Source: a virus. From it: a stretch of 30,429 nucleotides of DNA. Shown piece by piece: positions 16,822-26,667 of this stretch. Position numbers and translations under genes: made by a program. Under the pieces are notes generated by a model that was not told where the DNA came from, did no database searches, and saw nothing but the letters and a program-made list of their open reading frames with translations. Each line of letters begins with the position of its first letter. Within the stretch, counting starts at the first letter, position 1. The stretch spans positions 1-30,429 of IMG/VR virus record IMGVR_UViG_3300021961_004831. The stretch is one strand, 5' to 3'.

Positions 16822-19800
16822 TAAATCCCTGCGTCTTTCGGTAGATAAATTCCGTATTCCATAAGTGTATCATAATCATACTCCAAATCTTCAAGAAAAT
16901 CAGTACGTTCTTGAAATAATGGTAACAATAACCTTTCAGCAATCAAAAAGAAATCAGAGTTCTTAGCTGCTAATTTACCTACATATTGTCTTAGTTTTTG
17001 TCTTTGTCCAAAGAATGAACGTGATGTTCTCCAACCGTCTGCACTCAATCCTTGTTGTAATGCAACCTTTTCTAAATTGTTAATGTAATTTAAAACATTT
17101 TTAACATCTTTACCTACTGGTGTATTAGCTGCTTTAGGATCAGAAGCCCATTGTTTTATTTCTCTGTACTGTTGATCTAATGTAGCTGTTTGTGGTATTC
17201 CAGGTATAGTACTATCAAATCCAGGAAACTTAGATCTAGCTATATCTCTACGTATTGATAGCTCTCTAGTTCTAATTAAGTTTTGATAAGGATCAGTTAT
17301 GTCAAATTGTTGTAATGTTTGTACTCTAGCATTTTCCATATAGAAATCACCTAATGCTTGATTTCTTTTAGCTAACCATTCTTCTGGAGTTAATGGTTCT
17401 CTTTGTTCATTAGCAATTTGATTAGTATATGCTTCATAATTAAATGGACCACCACCACCGTTAGGTACTAAATAAAATGCTGTGTTAGGAAACTTCTCAA
17501 ACAATTCTGGATTTTCTTTTTGAAACTTTACACCAAGTTCATCTACTGGTCTAGGTTCTACTACTACAGATTTAGGTGTAGCAATATCTAATGGATTAAA
17601 ACCAAACTCATCAATAAAATATTTAGTAGCAGAATAGTTATCACCAGGTGCATACATAAACTGTCCTGTACTTTGATCTATAGGTGGTGTTTCAATTAAC
17701 TCTCTGTATCTATCTGCAAGTATCTGTAATGAATAAACATGACCACCATTCTTTTCATTACCAATATCAAATCTTGGATTAAGTCCTGTAGGACCAACAA
17801 ACTGTGAAGCTGCTTTAATAAATGTTAAACTCTTTGCAATACTTCTTGCTTCTTTAAGTAATGCTTCTTGTTGTTGTGGTGTATCATCTAATCCACCATT
17901 AGCTTTTAATACTCTATAAACATCAATAGTTGTGTTAGCTGCTATACGTGATAACTCATTAGCAGGTGCGTCTTCATTAATCATAAACGCAGCTTGGTAC
18001 AAGTTACGTAACCAAGCAGGCGCACCAGCAGCACGGATCAAATCTCCAGGTTCGCTTACATCTGGTAAACCATAAGGAAATAAAACTTTTTGTACTTCAT
18101 CAAACTGTGGTCTTCCTTCTATAGCAAATGAAGCAGGTATAGCAACTACTGGACCAATACCTGGTATAACGTCCATAGCTAAGTTAAGTGATGAAGCATA
18201 ACCAGGAAGTCTAACTCCTACTTGTCTGTCTTGACCAAACAATGCGTCTGATACAAGTTCATCAACCATAGGATAATAAAATACTTCTTCACCAGTAACT
18301 TCATCTTGTCCTAAAAATCCTTCGCCTTGTACTGGAGAGAATGGATTTTCATCACGTAATGCTTGTACTGTTACTTGACCACGTCTTAATACTTCTGGAT
18401 TTTCTTTTAACAATCTTGCCCAGGTAGTCATAATTTCTGTATATGCTTCACCGAATGGAAATAATGCTCTAAGGTTATAAGTTATTTTTTTACGCTTTGA
18501 TAAGTCATACAATAACTCTTGTGTCTCTGTTAATGCAATAGACTTAGCTATTTTATCAATTAACTCTGCGTCTCCAAACTTATCATTAAATCCTGCAAGT
18601 TCGTATGCTTTATCTAATGTATCTTGGAATGTATCTTTAGCGTCATCTAATTTAGATTGTATTTGATATATTTCTTCTTCTATATCAACAATTCTTGATT
18701 TAACATTATCTGGTAAGTCTTCTATGTCATAACTAAAACCGTATGTACCCATAATATCTTCTTCTAGTTTTGCTAATTTTTCTTGTGCTTCTACTTTGTC
18801 TGCTTCAAGTTTTCCTCTACGTGCAGCATAAGTATTTTGTAATTCTTCTATCTTGTCATCTAAATCTTCATGTAATATACCTGCTGCTTGATCGCTATCG
18901 TTTAATTCTTTTATTCTTCTCTTAAACATATCTTCATTGATTTCAGTTTCCATTTTTCTTAATTTTCTAGGATTTAAACCAATGTCTTCTTTAATACTTG
19001 CAAGTAAGTTTTGTGCTGGAAGATTAGCATTTAATGCACCAGCTACTTCTAATGATTTATCTCCAGATTTATATTTACCACCGTTTAACATAACTTTTCT
19101 CATTGATGGTGACATGTAAGGAAGTAAATCATATATTGCTCTCCAGTATGCTTGTCTAAATACTGGTGAACGTGAAGCATTATCTGTTCTCTGTCCCATC
19201 AAAGCGTCAAATGCACGTTCAATATAGTAATCCATTTTTCCAGTATTTTCTATATAATCTGGTGAACCTGCTGCTACAAACTCTGGTAACTTATCTAAAA
19301 ACTTTCCATTCTCATCAAACAATATTTCATTGACTTCATCATATAAACTTTTGTTTGTGTATTCTCTTTTAACACCATTAGTAATACTTTCCAAATACAT
19401 ATCAAGTGTGTCATCACCAAACTTAGGATCTAAGTATTTTAATTTACCTGTAGTAAGAAGATTGAATAGATTGTTATCAATAGGTGTGTCATCAAACAAA
19501 TAAGGTGTCTTTGTAAAATCTATTTCATCAATAACAGTTTTAGTAGCTAAATCATTTAGTATATCTACATCATCAGTAAATCTACCACCAGCAAATTGTT
19601 TAAGTCTTGCATAATAACTTTGTGCATATACATAACGACCACCAGGTGTTGACATCATTCTCTTATACGTAGAACCACCTTTATTAAACATTTCAATTAT
19701 TTCTTTTGCTCTGTCACTTTCACCAGCAACAAATTCTTCTAATCGCATTTGTCTTCTTTTATCTGAATTAGCACCTCTAAACAAAAATTGAAATAAACTA

Positions 19801-22238
19801 TCATTGTTCATAAAACCAATGTCGTTAATTAATCCTGTGGTATATAATTTCCATTTTTTTGTACCACCACGTTCTTTATCTACTAATGCTTCTGTTTTAT
19901 TAGTAGTGTCATAGTATTGTGGATTTTGTTTGTTAGCACGCATTTTAGCTCTAGTTCTTTGACTTCTTCTACCACCACCATATAGATAATCATTATTGTG
20001 TACGCCATTTCTACGTGAACTTGCTTTAGCCCATTCATCTGCTTCCTTTAATGGATTACCAAGTATGTCATCAAATACAACATTCTTCTGTGTCCATCTT
20101 TTTATTTCAGAAGCGTCAGTTCCTTTTAACAATCCTAAAGATAAAATACTTAATGGTCTTGAAAAAATATTTTCATAGCCACGTGCATACATACGTACTT
20201 GTTCTTCTCCAACAACACGTAGTAACCATGCACCACGTAACAATACAAATGGTTTCCAGAAATCTCCGTAGTAACTATCTATAATTTTTGATACTGCACT
20301 TTGTTTCATATTTTTAGGCAAGTTATCAAAGATATTTCCAAATCCAGCTTTTTGTGCTTTAGCTCTAATAATTGACATAGAGTTCATAGCTTTAGATAAT
20401 TGTGTAGGATCTGGTAACGGTATTGTTCTGTTAATAAATTGTGTAAGAGTATGTGGATCAGGTACTGAACCTACTTGACCATTAACAATAATATCCATTT
20501 TTGCTGCACCAGGATTAAGTGCTTCTTTACCTGTAACTGCATTAATAAAATATGCACGCATTTCTTCTGTAGAGTTTTCAAATAATTTTTTAAAGTCATC
20601 TGCGTCTTCTAATCTAACTCCATAATTTTCTACTAAATCATCAGCTACAACGCTAACCATATCTTTAGTTAGATTAAACATTTCAGTAGTATCGCCTTCT
20701 TTTAATCGTATAGCTCTGTTCATAATCTGTGATTTAGCTGTTGTGTCTATAGTTGTTTGATCCATAAACAATTTAATATTTCTAACAGCGTCACTAATTT
20801 GTGAACTATCTAAATATCTATAAGGTAATTCTTTTGCATACGTTCCAATTACTCTTGCTGCACGGTCAGGACTGTTCATTAATTTTTGTCTTAATACTTT
20901 TTTAGCACCAAAGATTGCACCATATCCAGCGTCAACACCACCAACTAATTTTTCAGTTGCTGAACCTAAAATACTTCCTAATGCACCAACAGTAGGTTTT
21001 ATATCTCCTAACCCAACACCTCTAATACCTAACATTTCATTTAATAATTCTGCAACACCAACTATTTTTTCTTCAGGTGTTTTAGTAAAGTCTTGTGTAA
21101 CGTCCATAAATGCTTTAATTGTATCTGGATCATATACATCAAATGTATCAATAAATTTATTAGGATCGTCAATAGTAGATAAATATTCTATTAATCTTCC
21201 ACCACCTTTATCTCTACTAAGATAATCTGATACTCTTTCACCTTCTATAAACTTTAAGCCCCAACCTTTGTTATGTATTCCTAATGCTGCTTTTTGTACA
21301 TCATTTAATTTTTCTGCTGGTAATGCTTGTAGCTTTTCAATAAGATAAGGACTAGCTTTTAATGTCTTAGAACCTTTAGTTAATGCTTTTACACCTAATG
21401 ATAAGTAGTTAGCTGGATCTAAGAATAAAACTTTACCAGCGTCAATAACACCAGAGACCATATCAAATGTTCTAGTGTTAGGTTCTACAACTTGTAATGC
21501 TAAAGCTCTACCAAGTGATATAGGAACTGATGGACCACGATAACCATCTTTAGTTTTCGAAATAGTAAAGTTACCGCTTTCTTCTTGCATTCTTGCGTCT
21601 ATCTCTGTGATAGGTGTACCTAAATAATCTTGTAAATATTTTTGTGCCTGGTTAGGATCAATGCCACCTTTAATCATTGTTTGATATTCATCATAAAATT
21701 TAGAGTTAGGATTTTGTGGATCAAACATATCTGATTGAGGAAGTATGCCGTCACCTAAATTAACTTTACGTCCAGCAGACATTTCATTAAATACTTGTTT
21801 AACTGTTGACTTACCAGATTGTTTATATGCTTCACTAAATGTTAATTGTTCTGCTTTGTCTCCAAAAGTAGAAGCAATAAATGAATTAATTGGTCTATCT
21901 ACTAATGTTCTATATAAATCTTCAAACCCTAAAAATGTAAATCTAGTAGCAGCTTTTAGTGGATCAAGTACTTTATCTTTTATAGTTTTAGAATTGTATT
22001 CTGTAATAGTTCTTGATATATCTTTTAACAACTCACTCTCTGGTTTTACATTTAACATTGTCATTGCTGTAATAACATCTGGTGAGAAGTTAGGATATAA
22101 TTTAGCTATTGTACTTGCTCTTGCAGCGTCTTCTACATTTACGTTTTTCTTTGCTTGTTCGTATTGTGAATAACGTTTAGCTATATCTTTGTATAAATTT
22201 TCTTCGGACTTTGGATTATCCCTAAAATAGACACCCAC
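16821..22238 (-). CDS. Giant internal virion / ejection-type protein, 1805 aa
   Basis: The largest gene in the window. The best start is GTG at 22236-22238, with AAGGA about ten bases upstream, one base from the preceding stop. It is mostly alpha-helical. Recognisable stretches are WKPFVLLRGAWLLRVVGEEQ near residue 666, a highly charged coiled coil at about 1105-1210 (DDKIEELQNTYAARRGKLEA and following), LFPFGEAYTEIMTTWARLL near 1264, and DVIPGIGPVVAIPASFAIEG near 1356. From memory, similar blocks occur in giant proteins of actinobacteriophages and uncultured marine phages. The size and position after the portal suggest an internal protein that helps DNA exit and cell entry, like T7 gp16 by analogy only. 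A virion RNA polymerase was considered, but I see no polymerase motif. Confidence 0.7.
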   Translation of the reverse strand: MGVYFRDNPKSEENLYKDIAKRYSQYEQAKKNVNVEDAARASTIAKLYPNFSPDVITAMTMLNVKPESELLKDISRTITEYNSKTIKDKVLDPLKAATRFTFLGFEDLYRTLVDRPINSFIASTFGDKAEQLTFSEAYKQSGKSTVKQVFNEMSAGRKVNLGDGILPQSDMFDPQNPNSKFYDEYQTMIKGGIDPNQAQKYLQDYLGTPITEIDARMQEESGNFTISKTKDGYRGPSVPISLGRALALQVVEPNTRTFDMVSGVIDAGKVLFLDPANYLSLGVKALTKGSKTLKASPYLIEKLQALPAEKLNDVQKAALGIHNKGWGLKFIEGERVSDYLSRDKGGGRLIEYLSTIDDPNKFIDTFDVYDPDTIKAFMDVTQDFTKTPEEKIVGVAELLNEMLGIRGVGLGDIKPTVGALGSILGSATEKLVGGVDAGYGAIFGAKKVLRQKLMNSPDRAARVIGTYAKELPYRYLDSSQISDAVRNIKLFMDQTTIDTTAKSQIMNRAIRLKEGDTTEMFNLTKDMVSVVADDLVENYGVRLEDADDFKKLFENSTEEMRAYFINAVTGKEALNPGAAKMDIIVNGQVGSVPDPHTLTQFINRTIPLPDPTQLSKAMNSMSIIRAKAQKAGFGNIFDNLPKNMKQSAVSKIIDSYYGDFWKPFVLLRGAWLLRVVGEEQVRMYARGYENIFSRPLSILSLGLLKGTDASEIKRWTQKNVVFDDILGNPLKEADEWAKASSRRNGVHNNDYLYGGGRRSQRTRAKMRANKQNPQYYDTTNKTEALVDKERGGTKKWKLYTTGLINDIGFMNNDSLFQFLFRGANSDKRRQMRLEEFVAGESDRAKEIIEMFNKGGSTYKRMMSTPGGRYVYAQSYYARLKQFAGGRFTDDVDILNDLATKTVIDEIDFTKTPYLFDDTPIDNNLFNLLTTGKLKYLDPKFGDDTLDMYLESITNGVKREYTNKSLYDEVNEILFDENGKFLDKLPEFVAAGSPDYIENTGKMDYYIERAFDALMGQRTDNASRSPVFRQAYWRAIYDLLPYMSPSMRKVMLNGGKYKSGDKSLEVAGALNANLPAQNLLASIKEDIGLNPRKLRKMETEINEDMFKRRIKELNDSDQAAGILHEDLDDKIEELQNTYAARRGKLEADKVEAQEKLAKLEEDIMGTYGFSYDIEDLPDNVKSRIVDIEEEIYQIQSKLDDAKDTFQDTLDKAYELAGFNDKFGDAELIDKIAKSIALTETQELLYDLSKRKKITYNLRALFPFGEAYTEIMTTWARLLKENPEVLRRGQVTVQALRDENPFSPVQGEGFLGQDEVTGEEVFYYPMVDELVSDALFGQDRQVGVRLPGYASSLNLAMDVIPGIGPVVAIPASFAIEGRPQFDEVQKVLFPYGLPDVSEPGDLIRAAGAPAWLRNLYQAAFMINEDAPANELSRIAANTTIDVYRVLKANGGLDDTPQQQEALLKEARSIAKSLTFIKAASQFVGPTGLNPRFDIGNEKNGGHVYSLQILADRYRELIETPPIDQSTGQFMYAPGDNYSATKYFIDEFGFNPLDIATPKSVVVEPRPVDELGVKFQKENPELFEKFPNTAFYLVPNGGGGPFNYEAYTNQIANEQREPLTPEEWLAKRNQALGDFYMENARVQTLQQFDITDPYQNLIRTRELSIRRDIARSKFPGFDSTIPGIPQTATLDQQYREIKQWASDPKAANTPVGKDVKNVLNYINNLEKVALQQGLSADGWRTSRSFFGQRQKLRQYVGKLAAKNSDFFLIAERLLLPLFQERTDFLEDLEYDYDTLMEYGIYLPKDAGI

Positions 22239-22239
22239 G

Positions 22240-22728
22240 TCACATTCCTTCTATATTTCTACTTCTTGCTCTCTGGGAAGCAAACTGTAATAAACCTAAT
22301 AGTTCATTAGTTGGATTTGCTTCTGCCATTGCTCTGATTAATAATACGTCATCAGGTTCTAAAGTAATTTGTTCTTGTGGTCTTTGATAAGCGTTTAAAT
22401 CTCCACCTTCAGGATCAGGTGCAAATATATCTGCTAACTCTGCTGGAACTCCACCTATTGGTCTAGGTGCAGCTTGTCCTGGTGCTGCTGCTACTGGTGT
22501 ACGTTGTTGTTCACCTTCTATTATTCCGCCATCTCTAACTTGTTCTACAAGTTGTTGTTCTTCTCCATAAGTACCTGAAGCCATAGCTTGTACATCTTGT
22601 ATAGATGGAACTGCACTATCTGTTCTTCTAGCTAATTTTCCTGGACCAGAAACTGCGGCAGGTCTTGCAGGTGCGGTACTTTTCTTTCCGCCCCTTCTGC
22701 CCATATCTCTACTACTACCATTCGCCAT
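22240..22728 (-). CDS. 162-aa disordered portal-adjacent protein
   Basis: I choose the ATG at 22726-22728 because a perfect AAGGAG lies just before it; an upstream in-frame start would add only nine residues. The gene overlaps the end of the 75-aa gene by 14 bases. The N-terminal half is basic and low-complexity (SSRDMGRRGGKKSTAPARP), the middle is Pro/Gly/Ala-rich, and the C-terminus is a short helical part (LEPDDVLLIRAMAEANPTNELLGL, FASQRARSRNIEGM). No known domain is recognised. Proteins of this style occur between portal and capsid genes in some actinobacteriophages as I recall, with unknown function. It could be a minor head protein or an assembly factor. Confidence 0.65.
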   Translation of the reverse strand: MANGSSRDMGRRGGKKSTAPARPAAVSGPGKLARRTDSAVPSIQDVQAMASGTYGEEQQLVEQVRDGGIIEGEQQRTPVAAAPGQAAPRPIGGVPAELADIFAPDPEGGDLNAYQRPQEQITLEPDDVLLIRAMAEANPTNELLGLLQFASQRARSRNIEGM

Positions 22729-22942
22729 ATTCTTCTCCTTCTGGTGGCGGACCAAACATTATGATTAATCCATTTGGAATATATTGAACAATCATACCTT
22801 GCGGAAATGCAGAGTATGTAGCTTCTTCATCTTCTTCAATATCTTCTATGTATTCTTGTGATCGTTGCCATACATCAAATAAAGAATTATTGCAGATGTC
22901 TGCAAATTTTCTATTGGTGTTTTCGTTTTCTATAAATCCCAT
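22715..22942 (-). CDS. 75-aa acidic hypothetical protein
   Basis: The ATG overlaps the portal stop (TAATG at 22940-22944), with an AGGGA site upstream. The product (MGFIENENTNRKFADICNN, then SQEYIEDIEEDEEATYSAF, then a PNGLIIMFGPPPEGEEYGEW tail) is strongly acidic and probably partly disordered. No family is recognised. Being coupled to the portal and overlapping the next gene, it is likely expressed with the packaging motor genes. A portal-binding or assembly-chaperone role is possible but not shown. Confidence 0.6.
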   Translation of the reverse strand: MGFIENENTNRKFADICNNSLFDVWQRSQEYIEDIEEDEEATYSAFPQGMIVQYIPNGLIIMFGPPPEGEEYGEW

Positions 22943-24696
22943 TATCCCTGTGGTAATCCTTGTAATAGTAATGATCGAATGTCTGGTGCTGGACCTTGTG
23001 GTGCTGGTTGACCACCTCCCATCATTTGTTCTAACATAGCTGCTTCTGCTTCTGGAACTTCTGGTTCAGTAGCTGTATAAAACTTATCTAATACTTCTTG
23101 CATATTGCTTGGTGATTTATAAATTTGTACTAACGCCATAGTTGCTTTTGGATCGCCTTGACTTGCTTGTACCTTTAATGTTTCAAACAATGTACGTTCA
23201 GCTTCATCTTTTAATATTCTATCGTTAATCTTTTGTACATTTTCAAGACCGTCCATATTTTCTTGTAACGTTTCTTTATCTATAATTCCAGCTTGTAATA
23301 ATTGAAGTCCAGAGACAATCTTAGTTGGTTCATCAAAACCTGCCATAACTCCATATACACGTCTTGTTCTGTACATTCCAGATATATCTCTTTCTGGATT
23401 ATAAGTTTCAGCATAAGCTGTACCTTGAAAATATCCTGCTAATGGTTTTGTTTGCTTACCGTTAAGCACTTCGTCCATCTCTAAACGTTTCATATCCAAT
23501 TCTTGTAATGCGTCTTTAAGTGCTAATTGATATTCTTTTACGTTGAGATCGACTGATGATAGTAATTCTTGCAGTCCTCTACCAGTAACGAAACTATTGG
23601 GAGATATTGCGTCATCTGATACTGGATAGCTAGAACCAACTCTTAACTGTCTTTCAATTCTATCTATTTGCTGAAACAACTGATACGGTACATTGTTAGG
23701 TGGTTTTGTAACTGATGAACCTGGAGTAAAATAGTTTACTGCAAATCTACCACGTTTATAATTTCCACTTTCTAATTCACCAATAATGTTGGTTTCAGTA
23801 AATACACTGTCTTCCATAGCAATGATTGACAATACGTTAATCTTTGCCATAGCTGCCATTAAACCTAATACATGGTCATATTGTCCTTGCAATCTATCAA
23901 AGCTAAATCTTTTAGCTATAACAAATCTTGGACCAGACTTTAATGGATTAGGAATAAAATCTAAAATTTGTTTTTGGTCTGGTAAGAAAATGTATGTACC
24001 TTCTTCATCATAAAACTCTACAAGTTCTGTTCCGTCTGCTAAATGGTTATCCCAACTTCTTTGATAAGCGTCAGTATATTTAAACTTAGAATATCCTGAT
24101 GGGAATTGACCACTTGGATCAACAACAACTTGTGCTTGTGGATACATAGATTTTATTACCGCATTAGGAACTAATCTAACTAATGCCATTTCTTTTGGTT
24201 CTTGGTCTGCACCATAGTAACCTGGATAACAATCATAAGGATCACGCAATTCTGCATGCGGATACATAACTCCGTCTGGACCTTTTTTCTGTCTAATTAC
24301 CCATACAGCAAAACCATAACCAGGTAACCACCTAGCTGCTTGTGGTAATTGCTTTTCCATTTTTGAATTTAGATCAAAGCTATTTACTATTCTCTCTAGT
24401 TTTTGTGCTTTACTTTTAGCACGTTCACTATCTCTATTGTCATAAGGATCAACTTTAATGTCAGGCATTCTTCCTAGCTTTTGTGCTAAGTGTTCTAATC
24501 CAGAATGTATAAGATTAGGTACTGGTAAGTCAGCGTCATAGTTTTTAGCGTTCTCACCAAGCAATGCAGCAATACCTGCTGAACCGCCATTTAAAATATT
24601 TCTTACTCTATCTCTATATTCGTAGTGACCACTATGTTCGGTCATTCCTTTTAAGTCGTCTACTTTTACTAAAAGCTCGTCTGGACTATAAACCAT
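22942..24696 (-). CDS. Portal protein
   Basis: A 584-aa protein. I place the start at the ATG 24694-24696, which overlaps the terminase stop as TAATG with GAGGTG upstream; a TTG two codons earlier is less likely. The N-terminus is helical (YSPDELLVKVDDLKGMTEHS). Portal-like elements follow: LPVPNLIHSGLEHLAQKLGRM, RWLPGYGFAVWVIRQ, ELRDPYDCYPGYY, then SYPVSDDAISPNSFVTGRGL ahead of a long helical clip and crown region (KDALQELDMKRLEMDEVL). The C-terminus is Met/Gln/Pro-rich (AMLEQMMGGGQPAPQGPAP). The size is normal for a portal, and the position right after terL is canonical. It forms the dodecameric DNA entry vertex and docks terminase and connector. Confidence 0.85.
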   Translation of the reverse strand: MVYSPDELLVKVDDLKGMTEHSGHYEYRDRVRNILNGGSAGIAALLGENAKNYDADLPVPNLIHSGLEHLAQKLGRMPDIKVDPYDNRDSERAKSKAQKLERIVNSFDLNSKMEKQLPQAARWLPGYGFAVWVIRQKKGPDGVMYPHAELRDPYDCYPGYYGADQEPKEMALVRLVPNAVIKSMYPQAQVVVDPSGQFPSGYSKFKYTDAYQRSWDNHLADGTELVEFYDEEGTYIFLPDQKQILDFIPNPLKSGPRFVIAKRFSFDRLQGQYDHVLGLMAAMAKINVLSIIAMEDSVFTETNIIGELESGNYKRGRFAVNYFTPGSSVTKPPNNVPYQLFQQIDRIERQLRVGSSYPVSDDAISPNSFVTGRGLQELLSSVDLNVKEYQLALKDALQELDMKRLEMDEVLNGKQTKPLAGYFQGTAYAETYNPERDISGMYRTRRVYGVMAGFDEPTKIVSGLQLLQAGIIDKETLQENMDGLENVQKINDRILKDEAERTLFETLKVQASQGDPKATMALVQIYKSPSNMQEVLDKFYTATEPEVPEAEAAMLEQMMGGGQPAPQGPAPDIRSLLLQGLPQG

Positions 24697-26621
24697 TACC
24701 AAGGCACCTCATTGTAATCTGTACTTTTAAAGTCTGCATAACTAGGAGTATAGTCGTTTTGAGTGTACGCCAACATCATTTTTACGTTGGTGCGTATACG
24801 CTTCATAGGAAACCAACTTGCCATTACTAAGTCAGTTTTTGTCTTAACGTTGCGACTATTGCTAGCACCTGCTTGACTAAAGTATAGCAGTTGTTGTCTA
24901 AATATACCTACTTTATTCTTAGTCTTTGCGTCTGACCAAGGTAAATTTATTTTCTCTGTTTCATACTGTCCAACCATGCTAGTAACACCAAATGTTGGAT
25001 CCCATTTGTTTTTATAGGTTTGATGTCCTTCAATACGTACACCATGATTAGCTGCCCAATTTCTAATATCTTTATCTTGACCTATAGCTCTTTGAAATCC
25101 ATTTTCTTCAATTACCCAATGACTTAACCAATACTTGTCATACCATTCTTGCATTAATTTTAATGCTTTACCGATACCACCACCTTGATCATTTTTTAAA
25201 TCTACTAACCAGACTTGTTGTGTTTTTACATTATATGCCCAAAGCACTGCTGCTTGGTATCCAGTACTTGCTGGATCTAAACCTGCAATCAATGTAGTAT
25301 GCGGTGGCACGTCACCTAGCTTACGTGATTTGTCTAAACATTTATCAACCATCTCTGCTGTAAATAATGACATGCCGTCTGGTATTGCTTTATTAAGATA
25401 TACCATTTCAAAGATAGCTCTACCACCAGTAGTTTCAGCAGCATGTAATTGTTCTAATAACCACTTATGCGAACGTTTGTTCGACCACAACAAATGTGGC
25501 GTATGGTCTAATGTCTCATCTTCTAAAGGTATTTCTAAATCGTGCGCACGTTCTACAATGCTTTCCCATGCCTGGTTTTCTAAGAGATGATGGTAAAGAT
25601 CGTCTGGGTGCTGTCTTGATCCAATGACGACCATTCCAGTATGTTCCTCTTTTCTTGACTGTAGTGTTGTCGTCCACCAGTTCCTGGTGCTTTCTCTAGC
25701 ACTTGGTTGCACAGTACTTCCATGATCTTCAATGTCGTCTGCGATAATAAGGTCTGCGTCTCTGGAAAGGATCTTACCTCCTTTTCCAATTGCGACAAGA
25801 GTTGGCGACTTAATACCAGAGACTGTTCTAGTTGCAACAGTAAATTGACTGGACGACCAGCTTTTTCCACTGCGATTTGTAGGTCTAAATCCGTCCCAAT
25901 CTCCATAATCTTGAATAAGTCCTTCGTTGTTTTCTAAATGGTCTAGTACCGAACCTACAGCATTCTTTGCAATATCTTCGTTACCACCAACCCACATTAC
26001 ACGAATGTTAGGATTTTTACATATCATATACACACAAAAGTGAGTTAGCAAATCCGTCTTACCATGTCGTGGCGGAGACAAGATCATCAACCTTTTTCCG
26101 TGCAGTATGCTTTCTATTATAGCTTCAATCCACTTTTTTTGAAACTCTGGTGTCTCATATTTTTTACCTTGCTCTGTTAAAAAATAATCATCTCTAAATT
26201 TTATAAAATCTTCTACAGATATGTTATACGTTACAAAGCTATCGTCATCTTTATCACGCTGCTTCTTTTCAAACTCTGCCTGCTTTGTGATGTCTTCAAC
26301 ATACGCTGCCATAGCTCTGGACACTGTTGCCTGACTGCAATTCAAAATGTCTGCAATCTCCTTCTTTGTTTTCTTACCTTCTAGAATGTCGTTAAAAAAA
26401 TTTTTTTTCTTCATTACTGCGTAATAATCACCTCTACGCTTCTGTATCTGTGGATCAATCTCTTTAATGACCTGTATGTCACTGGTAGACTTCCTGGCTC
26501 TGTATGCTCTTTTCTTTACTCTGTTGCCACATTTCTCACTACAGTATTTCTTCCTACCTTCTGGTAAGGGGACAACACAGTCAGAAGCTGTGCAGATTGT
26601 GATTTTTTCTTTACTTGACAT
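24696..26621 (-). CDS. terL: Large terminase subunit with N-terminal Cys4 and helix-turn-helix extension
   Basis: A 641-aa packaging motor. The ATPase is clear: Walker A LSPPRHGKT (residues ~181-189, Lys188), Walker B and catalytic acid in ADLIIADDIEDHGS, and coupling motif VVIGSRQHPDDLYHH. The C-terminal nuclease has LIAGLDPASTGYQAAVLW, a WVIEENGFQRA strand and KTDLVMASWF, as expected for the RNase-H-like fold. Unusually, the first ~110 residues carry Cys10, Cys15, Cys27 and Cys31 (ICTASDC, KKYCSEKCGNR) and then a helix-turn-helix (KKTKKEIADILNCSQATVSR, residues 83-102). No separate small terminase gene is visible in the window, so this part may do its DNA-recognition job. The leader before the start has repeats and a hairpin. 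The ATG at 26619-26621 has only a weak ribosome site. Confidence 0.92.
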   Translation of the reverse strand: MSSKEKITICTASDCVVPLPEGRKKYCSEKCGNRVKKRAYRARKSTSDIQVIKEIDPQIQKRRGDYYAVMKKKNFFNDILEGKKTKKEIADILNCSQATVSRAMAAYVEDITKQAEFEKKQRDKDDDSFVTYNISVEDFIKFRDDYFLTEQGKKYETPEFQKKWIEAIIESILHGKRLMILSPPRHGKTDLLTHFCVYMICKNPNIRVMWVGGNEDIAKNAVGSVLDHLENNEGLIQDYGDWDGFRPTNRSGKSWSSSQFTVATRTVSGIKSPTLVAIGKGGKILSRDADLIIADDIEDHGSTVQPSARESTRNWWTTTLQSRKEEHTGMVVIGSRQHPDDLYHHLLENQAWESIVERAHDLEIPLEDETLDHTPHLLWSNKRSHKWLLEQLHAAETTGGRAIFEMVYLNKAIPDGMSLFTAEMVDKCLDKSRKLGDVPPHTTLIAGLDPASTGYQAAVLWAYNVKTQQVWLVDLKNDQGGGIGKALKLMQEWYDKYWLSHWVIEENGFQRAIGQDKDIRNWAANHGVRIEGHQTYKNKWDPTFGVTSMVGQYETEKINLPWSDAKTKNKVGIFRQQLLYFSQAGASNSRNVKTKTDLVMASWFPMKRIRTNVKMMLAYTQNDYTPSYADFKSTDYNEVPW

Positions 26622-26626
26622 ATCTA

Positions 26627-26645
26627 TATGCTATAGTGTAGCATA
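26627..26645. repeat. Inverted repeat immediately upstream of terL
   Basis: TATGCTA (26627-26633) and TAGCATA (26639-26645) are exact inverted copies around TAGTG. The centre lies about 15 bases upstream of the terL ATG, so it could be an operator or a hairpin that hides the weak ribosome site. A poor -35/-10 pair (TTGTTC, TACACT on the minus strand) overlaps it. Confidence 0.5.
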
Positions 26646-26667
26646 GATTAATAAATCGGAACAAACA

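Noticed and set aside
16821-22238. Virion RNA polymerase in the 1805-aa protein
   Set aside because: Size is suggestive but no single-subunit polymerase motifs (for example DxxGR or the B motif) were found by eye.
26615-26644. TTGACA plus TAGCAT as a plus-strand promoter at the terL start
   Set aside because: The -35 lies in the first codons of terL, the -10 is poor with an 18-base spacer, and no plus-strand gene follows except possibly the distant tRNA-like element.
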